NCBI GenBank assembly: GCA_050747865.1
Contig: JBOGJI010000227.1
Location: forward strand, 1 to 40,958
Direction: 5' to 3'
Length of the DNA stretch: 40,958 nt
Source: JBOGJI01 sp050747865
Lineage (GTDB): Bacteria; Acidobacteriota; Thermoanaerobaculia; Multivoradales; JAHEKO01
Part shown: piece after piece, positions 16,121 through 23,386 of the stretch
How the letters are laid out: every line of letters starts with the position of its first letter
How positions within the stretch are numbered: the first letter of the stretch is position 1
Notes under the pieces: model-generated
Told to the model about the DNA's origin: nothing
What the model saw: the letters and a program-made list of their open reading frames with translations, nothing else
Databases searched by the model: none
Position numbers and translations under genes: made by a program

Positions 16121-17903
16121 ATGCCCGCACGCCTGCTCGTCATTCTCGTCGTCTCTACCCTCCCGGCCTTTGCGTCGGAGCTCGACGGCCGCGCGGCGCT
16201 TGCCGACTTCGACGCCTTTCTCACCAAGACGATCGAGGAGTGGAACGTGCCCGGCCTCGGGCTCGCGGCGGTGGTCGACGGCGAGGTGGTGTTCGCCGAG
16301 GGGGTCGGTTACCGCGACCTCGAGGGCGAGCAGCTGATGACCGCCGACACCCTGTTCGCCATCGGCTCCACCACCAAGGCCTTCACCACGACCCTCCTCG
16401 GCATGCTGGTGGACGAGGGCCGCCTCGACTGGGACGAGCCGGTCGCGACCTACCTTCCCGGGTTCGAGCTTGCGGATCCGATGGCCGGCGAGCGCCTGAC
16501 GCCGCGGGATCTGGTGACCCACCGCTCGGGCCTGCCGCGCCATGATCTGCTCTGGTACAACAACAACGAGCTCAGCCGCGCCGAGGTCGTCGACCGGCTC
16601 GCCTATCTCGAGCCGAGCGCCGACCTGCGCGTGAAGTACCAGTACAAGAACCTGATGTACTTGACCGCCGGCCATCTGATCGAGGTGCTGACCGGCGGGA
16701 GCTGGGAGGATGCCGTGCGCACGCGCCTCCTCGGGCCCCTTGGCATGGAGCGCACGAACTTCTCGGTCGACGCCTCACAGGAAGATGCCGACCACGCCCT
16801 GCCCTACCGCGAGAACGACGACGGCGAGCTCGAGGAGATCCCGTTCCGGCGCGTCGACCTCGTCGGCCCGGCGGGCTCGATCAACTCGAGCGTCCGCGAG
16901 ATGAGCCGTTGGCTCCGGTTCAACCTCGACGGCGGCGAGGTCGGCGGCAAGCCGCTCATCGAAGCGACCACCCTCGCCGAGATCCATTCGCCGCAGATGA
17001 CCACCGGAGCCCTTCCGGAGCGGCCGGAGATCTCACAGAGCACGTACGGGCTCGGGTGGGGGATCGACAGCTACCGCGGCCATCGTCGGGTGCAGCACAC
17101 GGGAGGCATCGACGGCTTCAGCACCTCGGTCATGCTCTTCCCCGACAACCGGATCCGGCTCGTCGCCTTCACCAACCGCGTCTCGCCACTTCCCGCGATC
17201 GTCAACCAGCACGCCGCCGACCTCCTCCTCGGGCTCGGGCCCATCGATTGGAAGGGCGAGGGGCTGCGCCGGCGCGCCGCCGAGCTGCAGGCAGAAGCGG
17301 TGGGGAAGGAGAAGCGAAAGGCCCTGCGCGTGGAGGGCACCTCTCCCTCCCATCCCCTCGAGGACTACACCGGCGCGTACCATCACCCGGGCTACGGCGA
17401 CTTGAGCATTTCGCTCGCGGACGGGGAGCTGTCGATGACCTACAACGACATCACCGCCCCCCTCGAGCACTGGCACTACGATGTCTGGAACGGCGCGGAG
17501 ACCTCGGGGGATACCACCTTCGAGAACATGAAGCTCCTGTTCCGCACCGATCTCGACGGCCAGATCGCCGCCGTCGAGGCGCCCTTCGAGCCGCAGGTCG
17601 ACCCGATCGTCTTCGACAAACAACTCGACGCGAGGCTCGTCGCCCCCGAGCACCTTCGTCGCTTCGCCGGCACCTACCAGCTCCCCACCCAGCAAGCCAA
17701 GGTGTCGCTCTCCGGCAACGTTCTCACCTTGCACCTTCCCGCAGCCGGCCTACACCCTCGAGCCCAAGCTCGGCGGCCGGTTCGCGCTGAAGGAGTATTC
17801 GGTCATCACGGTCGAGTTCCCCGCCGGCGACGAGGGCCGGGTCACCGGCATCACCCTCTACCAGCCCAACGGCGTCTTCGAAGGCAAGCGGGTCGAGGAG
17901 TAG
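16121..17903 (+). CDS. Exported S12 serine hydrolase (beta-lactamase family), frameshifted near the 3' end
   Basis: A secreted penicillin-binding-protein-fold hydrolase: signal peptide (MPARLLVILVVSTLPAFAS), SxxK as S83-T-T-K86, the YxN motif as Y175-K-N177 and HTG at 326-328. A DUF3471-like C-terminal beta domain begins near residue 505. S12 enzymes include D-aminopeptidases, DD-peptidases and esterases. The frame as sequenced runs on to 17938 with an arginine-rich, non-family tail. In another frame, starting at 17742, the expected ending QPAYTLEPKLGG ... VTGITLYQPNGVF continues to TAG at 17901-17903. The break is at about 17741, consistent with two lost G bases or one extra base. The coordinates given use the restored frame. 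It follows the TonB receptor by 6 bp. Confidence 0.8.
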
Positions 17904-17932
17904 AACCACGAAACCAGACGGGAGCACGCACT

Positions 17933-17982
17933 GGTTAACAATTCTCTGTCCGGGAATAGGATTGTCCTTTCAGGCCTTCTGG
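17933..17982 (+). promoter_or_regulatory. Promoter/operator of the second TonB receptor (conserved element, copy B)
   Basis: TTAACA (17935-17940), a 16-bp spacer and TAGGAT (17957-17962) repeat the layout of copy A exactly, followed by a weaker downstream dyad (TCCT/AGGC) and the same AAAAGGAGAAG ribosome site. Spacing from the -35 box to the ATG is identical in both copies. It lies just after the restored stop of the serine hydrolase. Confidence 0.6.
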
Positions 17983-18000
17983 TCCCAAAAGGAGAAGAAC

Positions 18001-20325
18001 ATGCGCACGTCCCTGCGGATCCCTCGCTCCTCCGCCTTGCTCCTACTGCTCGTCACGCTGCCGGGCAGTGGTCTCCGTGCCCAGCCCGCGCCGAGCGATC
18101 CCTCCCTCCAGGCCGCCGGATTCAGCGGTACCGTGACCCTGGTCGACGGCACGCCGGCGCGAGGTGCGAGCGTGCGCGCCGCCGCCGTCGGAGGGGCGGT
18201 CGCGAGGACCGCCCGGGCGGACGATGCGGGTCATTACGAGCTGGCCGGGCTGCCACCCGGCGAGTACACCCTCACCTTCGAGTACTCGGGAATGGCGACA
18301 CAGCAGCGGACGGCGGAGACTGTCGCCGGCCAGCAGGTCGAGGTGAACGCGAGCCTCGAGCTGGCGAGCGCCTCCGAGACGATCGTGGTCACAGCCAATC
18401 GGCGGGAGCAGGATCTCCTCGAGGTCCCGATGAGCGTCAGCGCCTTGTCGCAGACGACGATCGATCGCATGGGAATCCAGACGGTGGGCGATGTGGCGCG
18501 CGCCGTGCCGGGCATGGAGATCATCGAGCAAGGACCCGGCCAGAATCGCATCTTCCTGCGCGGGGTCACCAACCCGAACAGCCTCACCTCCTTGGTTGGG
18601 GTCTATGTTGATGAGATTCCCGTAACCACCTCTTCCGTCACCCAGCTCGATCTGCGACTCGTCGACCTGGAGCGGGTGGAGGTGCTGCGGGGGCCGCAGG
18701 GGACCTTGTACGGCCAGGGATCGGCAGGGGGAACGGTACGCTACATCACCCAGGATCCCCTGCTCGACTCGATCCAAGGCAACGTCAGCCTCGGCACCTA
18801 CACGACGGACCACGGAGACGTGAGTGAGGAGCTGACGGGCGCCATCAACGTGCCCCTCCTCGATGACGCGCTGGGGATCCGGCTCTCCGGAACGCTGGGC
18901 AACTATGGAGGTTGGGTCGATCAGCCGGAAGCCGGCCGCGAAGACATCAACGACCAGAGCCTCAGGAACCTGAATTTGAAAGCACTCTGGAAGCCCGGAG
19001 AGCGGTTTACCCTCAGATCCACTGCGCTCGTCCACCGCAACGACGGCGACGGCATTCCCGTCGGGGCGGACGAGAACTACGATGTGACCTACCCCAACAG
19101 CGATCCGCTGGCGAGGCAGTCGTTCGACAATGACTACGAGATCTACAACGTGACCGCCAATTATGCATTCGACGGCGCCGAGCTGATGAGCTCCACCAGC
19201 TCGGTCCACAGCGATGCGGCCTACGCGGGGATCGCGTTCCGGCTCGCCCCCGCCGAGATCTTCATCACCGACGCGATCGACACCGAATCGGTCTCCCAGG
19301 AAGTGCGCCTGAGCTCCCGCGGCGACGGACGGGTCACCTGGGTGGTGGGGAGCTTCTACTCCGACACGACCTTGGATCGTGACCTGGTCCTCAGCCAGTA
19401 CGTCAGCGGCACCTTCCTAGGCGACGTCGAGCTCATCGGAGGAGAGGATTCCGAGTCGTGGTCGGTGTACGGCGACGCGAGTTACGCCGTGACCGACCGC
19501 CTGGAGCTCGGAGCCGGCATACGGTACTTTCGCGACCGGCGGTCGACTCCTGCGGGAGATCAGACTCTCCGGGAGACATTTGATTCTGTCGATCCCAGGT
19601 TGTACCTCGCGCTTCACGTAACCGACGCGATCAACGTCTACGCGAACGTCGCCAAGGGATTCCGCAGCGGCGGGTTTGGCGGCGACTTCGAGGGCACCGC
19701 CTTTGATCCCGAGAAGGTCCGGTCCTACGAGGTCGGCGCCAAAGGGGCCTCGCGGCGCCTACGCTGGGAGCTCGCCGGCTACTACGGCGAATACGAGGAC
19801 TACCTGGCATTCGTTCTGCAGACGGATGTCTTCGGTTTTCTCACCAACGCTGGGGACGCGGAGATCTCGGGGCTCGAGGCCTTGCTGGCCTACTCTCCCA
19901 CGCGCCGCCTGACGTTGCAGTTGAGCGGTAATGTAACGGACGCCGAGCTCGTATCGGTAAAGCCTGGAGCCACCTCCAATCTCGCCGGCGACCGACTCGA
20001 TTTCGTCACCGACTACACCGTGGCGCTGGCGGCCGAGTACGGGTTTGACTGGACATCGTCCATGCCCGGCTTCTTCCGGGTCGACTACAGCCAGATCGGG
20101 CCGTCGACCTTCACCGAGCGCACTCTGGGAATCATCGAAGCGCCGAGCGACACGATCCGTCTCCTGGGCGCTCGGCTCGGGCTAGCGCAGGACCGCTACA
20201 GCGCCGAGCTGTTCGGACAGAACCTCCTGGGCGAGAACCAACTGCAGGACCCCGCCTGGGTGCTCGGCTGGGATTCCCGGCCCCGGCCGCGGGCGCTCGG
20301 CGTCAAGCTGGGATACCAGTTTTGA
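18001..20325 (+). CDS. TonB-dependent receptor, second, with carboxypeptidase-regulatory-like domain
   Basis: Outer-membrane receptor of 774 residues. Signal peptide (to about GLRAQ), a regulatory-like domain (about 38-120: GFSGTVTLVDGTPARGASVR ... LAGLPPGEYTLTFEYSG), a plug (about 128-255: ETIVVTANRREQDLLEVPMS, FLRGV, VEVLRGPQGTLYGQGSAGGT) and a barrel ending in phenylalanine (KLGYQF). The plug is of the FecA/FepA-like type seen in siderophore and nutrient receptors, clearly different from the Oar-type plug of the first receptor, so the two are not recent duplicates despite their matching upstream regions. The ATG is set by the strong ribosome site. The stop overlaps the TTG start of the next gene. 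Ligand unknown. Confidence 0.9.
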   Translation: MRTSLRIPRSSALLLLLVTLPGSGLRAQPAPSDPSLQAAGFSGTVTLVDGTPARGASVRAAAVGGAVARTARADDAGHYELAGLPPGEYTLTFEYSGMATQQRTAETVAGQQVEVNASLELASASETIVVTANRREQDLLEVPMSVSALSQTTIDRMGIQTVGDVARAVPGMEIIEQGPGQNRIFLRGVTNPNSLTSLVGVYVDEIPVTTSSVTQLDLRLVDLERVEVLRGPQGTLYGQGSAGGTVRYITQDPLLDSIQGNVSLGTYTTDHGDVSEELTGAINVPLLDDALGIRLSGTLGNYGGWVDQPEAGREDINDQSLRNLNLKALWKPGERFTLRSTALVHRNDGDGIPVGADENYDVTYPNSDPLARQSFDNDYEIYNVTANYAFDGAELMSSTSSVHSDAAYAGIAFRLAPAEIFITDAIDTESVSQEVRLSSRGDGRVTWVVGSFYSDTTLDRDLVLSQYVSGTFLGDVELIGGEDSESWSVYGDASYAVTDRLELGAGIRYFRDRRSTPAGDQTLRETFDSVDPRLYLALHVTDAINVYANVAKGFRSGGFGGDFEGTAFDPEKVRSYEVGAKGASRRLRWELAGYYGEYEDYLAFVLQTDVFGFLTNAGDAEISGLEALLAYSPTRRLTLQLSGNVTDAELVSVKPGATSNLAGDRLDFVTDYTVALAAEYGFDWTSSMPGFFRVDYSQIGPSTFTERTLGIIEAPSDTIRLLGARLGLAQDRYSAELFGQNLLGENQLQDPAWVLGWDSRPRPRALGVKLGYQF

Positions 20326-22151
20326 TCCTGCGGGGGAGGCGGCACGTCCGGTGGGCCTGCGCTGGGGCGATTTTCGGCCTGGCCGCGACCTTCTGTGCCG
20401 CGGCAGACGAGGCGGCGCAGGCCGCCGAGGCCGCGACAGTCGATTTTCTCTGGGGAGTGAAGATCCCGATGCGCGACGGCGTGCATCTGAACGCCACGCT
20501 GTACGCGCCGAGGGATCAGAGCGAGCCGGCACCGTGCGTCTTCACCCTCACACCGTACATCTCTCAGACCTATCACGGGCGCGGCGTCTACTTTGCCGCG
20601 CACGGATACCCGTTCCTGACCGTCGATGTGCGCGGCCGCGGCAACTCCGAAGGCGACTTTCGGCCCATGATCCAGGAAGCCGAGGACGGCCACGACATCG
20701 TCGAGTGGCTGGCCCGGCAGCCGTACTGCAACGGCAAGGTCGCCATGTGGGGCGGCTCCTACGCCGGCTACAACCAGTGGGCGACGGCGAAGGAGCTGCC
20801 GCCGCATCTCGCCACCATCGTGCCGGCCGCCGCCGCGTACCTCGGCTACGACTTCCCAGCGCGCAACAACATCTTCACGCCATACGACGTGCAGTGGCTG
20901 ACGCTGACCAGCGGTCGGACGGGCCAACGGGAGATCTTCGGCGACGACGCTTTCTGGCGCACCAAGTACCTCCAATGGTACGAGTCCGGTGCCGCCTTCC
21001 GGGAGATCGACACCCTGTTCGGCAACCCGTCCGAGGTCTTCCAGGAATGGGTCTCCCATCCCCATCCGGATGCCTATTGGGACCGCTACAACCCGACCGC
21101 CGAGGAGTACGGGAAGATCCGGATTCCCATCTTGACGATCACGGGGAGCCACGACGATGACCAGCCCGGGGCGCTCAAGCACTACCGCGAGCATCTCCAG
21201 AACGCACCGCCCGAGGCGCGGGCTCGGCACTACCTGGTGATCGGCCCCTGGGACCACGCCGGCACGCGCACTCCCAAGGCGGAGTTCGGGGGCTTGAGCT
21301 TCGGCCCGGCAAGCCTCGTCGACCTGCCGAAGCTGCATCTCGACTGGTATGCCTGGACGATGGGTGAAGGCCCGCGGCCGGAGTTTCTCGAGAAGCGCGT
21401 GGCGTACTACGTCATGGGTGCTGAGAAGTGGCGGTACGCTGACACTCTGGAAGCCGTGACGTCCGAGAGCCGTCTCTTCTATCTCGACTCCAAAGGAACA
21501 GCCGGAGCCGTCTTCGCCTCCGGATCCCTATCGCCGACACCGGGAGAAGGACCGCCGGACAGCTATCGGTACGATCCGCGGGACCGCAGCCCCGCCGCCA
21601 TCGAGTCCACACCGGCGCCGGCATACACCGACCAGCGCCTCGTCTACGCGCAAAGTGGCAAGCAGCTCGTCTACCACAGCGCGCCGTTCTCCGGGGACAC
21701 CGAGCTCAGCGGAATCTTCAAGCTTTCCGCCTGGATCGCCATCGATCAGCCGGACACGGACTTTGTCGTCTCGGTGTATGAGATACGCCCGGATGGAAGC
21801 AGCATCTTCCTCACCAGCGACATATTGCGTGCCCGCTATAGAGAGAGCTTGCGCGACGCCCGGCTCATCGACAGCGAGGAGCCGTTGCGTTACGAGTTCG
21901 ACCGCTTTACTTTCGTCTCACGCGAAGTGCGCAAGGGCAGCCGGCTGCGCCTGGTCATCGGGCCGATCGATTCGATCTACTGGCAGAAGAACTACAACAG
22001 CGGCCGAGCCGTCGCCGAGGAGACGATCGAGGACGCTCGGGCGGTGACCGTGATGCTCTATCACGATCGCAACTCCCCCAGTGCGCTGGTCGTGCCCCTC
22101 GGGCAGCCGGAAGCCGCACCGGGAGACGGCGTCGAACCGGAGAAGCCGTGA
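20322..22151 (+). CDS. Exported CocE/NonD-type alpha/beta hydrolase (peptidase S15 family)
   Basis: Serine hydrolase related to X-Pro dipeptidyl-peptidases, glutaryl-7-ACA acylases and cocaine esterase. A probable signal sequence (WACAGAIFGLAATFCAAADE) starts the 609-residue protein. The N-terminal catalytic domain has VDVRGRGNSEG, the nucleophile S146 in WGGSYAGYNQW, an acidic residue in TGSHDDDQPG and the histidine in GPWDHAGTR. The C-terminal jelly-roll begins near KQLVYHSAPFSGDTELSG. The likely start is a TTG overlapping the receptor stop (TTGA); no other start codon precedes the conserved region, so coupling to receptor translation is likely. Substrate could be a peptide, an acylated amino acid or an ester; context favours a peptide-like ligand of the receptor. 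Confidence 0.85.
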   Translation: MILRGRRHVRWACAGAIFGLAATFCAAADEAAQAAEAATVDFLWGVKIPMRDGVHLNATLYAPRDQSEPAPCVFTLTPYISQTYHGRGVYFAAHGYPFLTVDVRGRGNSEGDFRPMIQEAEDGHDIVEWLARQPYCNGKVAMWGGSYAGYNQWATAKELPPHLATIVPAAAAYLGYDFPARNNIFTPYDVQWLTLTSGRTGQREIFGDDAFWRTKYLQWYESGAAFREIDTLFGNPSEVFQEWVSHPHPDAYWDRYNPTAEEYGKIRIPILTITGSHDDDQPGALKHYREHLQNAPPEARARHYLVIGPWDHAGTRTPKAEFGGLSFGPASLVDLPKLHLDWYAWTMGEGPRPEFLEKRVAYYVMGAEKWRYADTLEAVTSESRLFYLDSKGTAGAVFASGSLSPTPGEGPPDSYRYDPRDRSPAAIESTPAPAYTDQRLVYAQSGKQLVYHSAPFSGDTELSGIFKLSAWIAIDQPDTDFVVSVYEIRPDGSSIFLTSDILRARYRESLRDARLIDSEEPLRYEFDRFTFVSREVRKGSRLRLVIGPIDSIYWQKNYNSGRAVAEETIEDARAVTVMLYHDRNSPSALVVPLGQPEAAPGDGVEPEKP

Positions 22152-22185
22152 CCGTGCACCCCGCCAGACCAGCGAGTGGAGGCCC

Positions 22186-23376
22186 ATGTCCGGCGTAGTG
22201 GGTCCAGCGGGCATTCTCCGGCGGCTCCTGTCGGGTCGCTTCGGGGCCCTGCTGCTGCCGGCGATCGTGCTGCAGTCGGTGCTGATCGGCGGGGGTTACG
22301 CCACTGGGCGTGAGATCGTCACCTACGGCGGGCGCTTCGGCGCTCACGGCTGGCTTGCCGTGGTCGCGATCTTCGTCGGCTTCAGCCTCCTCGCCATGCT
22401 CACCTTCGAGGTGGCGCGCGTGTTCGCCGCCTACGAGTACAAGGGATTCATCCGCCAGCTCATCGGGCCGCTGTGGCCCGCGTTCGATCTGCTGTTCGGC
22501 GTCATGGCGGTACTGGTGATCGCGGTGATGGCCTCGGCGGCGGCCAACATCCTGCACGACACCTTGGGCCTCTCGATGCTCGCTGGAACGGGGGCGATCG
22601 TGGTCGCCGTGGCCGTGCTGACCTATTTCGGGGCGGCGGTGATCGAAGCCTTCAAGAGCGTTGGAAGCGCCCTGCTCTACGGTGCCTATCTCGTCTTCGG
22701 TGTCCTCGTACTCAATGGCCGCTGGGAGCGGGTCGTGGAGGTGTTCGCCCGCGGCGACGTCTCTGCGGCTCCCGAAGCCGGCCCGGGCGGGGCTTTCGCG
22801 GCCGGCGTCCTCTACGTCGGCTACAACCTGGTGGTGTTTCCCGCGGTGCTCTTCACCCTGCACCGGCAGACGACGCGCCGCGAGACGCTGTGGGCCGGCC
22901 TCATCGCCGGCTTCCTGATGACCGCACCCTTCGCCCTCACCTACCTCTGCCTGCTGGCGTTCTACCCATCGGCGGAGGTCCTCGACGCGCCGGTTCCATG
23001 GCTCCCGATGCTGCGGCAGGTGGGCGGAGGAGGGCTGCTGGTTCTCTTCGGGGTCGTCATGGGATGGACCCTGCTCGAAACCAGCGTCGGCCTCATCCAC
23101 GCGCTGCTTGATCGCATCGACAGGAATCGGCGTCGACGGCTGACGCGCCTGCAGAGCGTTCTGCTGGGAGTCGGGGTCCTGCTCCTCGCCGCCCTGCTCT
23201 CGCGTGTCGGCATCATCGCCCTGGTGGCCCGCGGCTACAGCTTCATGGGGTATCTCTTGATCGCCCTGTTCGCGCTGCCGCTGCTCACCGTCGGGACGTT
23301 CCGTATCCTCAAGCCGCAGTGGCGACCGGAGCTGCGGATCGGCCGCCGCTCGCCCGGCGGCGAGTCCAGAGTCTGA
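22186..23376 (+). CDS. YkvI-like multi-pass membrane protein (APC-superfamily-like)
   Basis: A 396-residue inner-membrane protein with about ten to eleven hydrophobic segments, resembling YkvI of the amino-acid/polyamine/organocation (APC) transporter superfamily. The first helix contains LPAIVLQSVLIGGGYATGRE, with the glycine-rich break expected of APC helix 1. A mid-protein loop holds FARGDVSAAPEAGPGG, and basic residues DRIDRNRRRRLTRLQ face the cytosol. The ATG is preceded by GTGGAGG with short spacing. It lies 34 bp after the S15 hydrolase and 10 bp before the deacylase fusion. In this setting it could import amino acids or small acylated products. The transport function is inference; YkvI itself is poorly characterised. 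Confidence 0.75.
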   Translation: MSGVVGPAGILRRLLSGRFGALLLPAIVLQSVLIGGGYATGREIVTYGGRFGAHGWLAVVAIFVGFSLLAMLTFEVARVFAAYEYKGFIRQLIGPLWPAFDLLFGVMAVLVIAVMASAAANILHDTLGLSMLAGTGAIVVAVAVLTYFGAAVIEAFKSVGSALLYGAYLVFGVLVLNGRWERVVEVFARGDVSAAPEAGPGGAFAAGVLYVGYNLVVFPAVLFTLHRQTTRRETLWAGLIAGFLMTAPFALTYLCLLAFYPSAEVLDAPVPWLPMLRQVGGGGLLVLFGVVMGWTLLETSVGLIHALLDRIDRNRRRRLTRLQSVLLGVGVLLLAALLSRVGIIALVARGYSFMGYLLIALFALPLLTVGTFRILKPQWRPELRIGRRSPGGESRV

Positions 23377-23386
23377 AAGGAGTCTC

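Noticed and set aside
13211..16675. Minus-strand open frame of 1154 codons opposite the TonB receptor and serine hydrolase
   Set aside because: It lies wholly opposite genes with clear domains; its composition is the low-complexity G/R/V/A/E pattern of high-GC antisense frames and it shows no recognisable domain.
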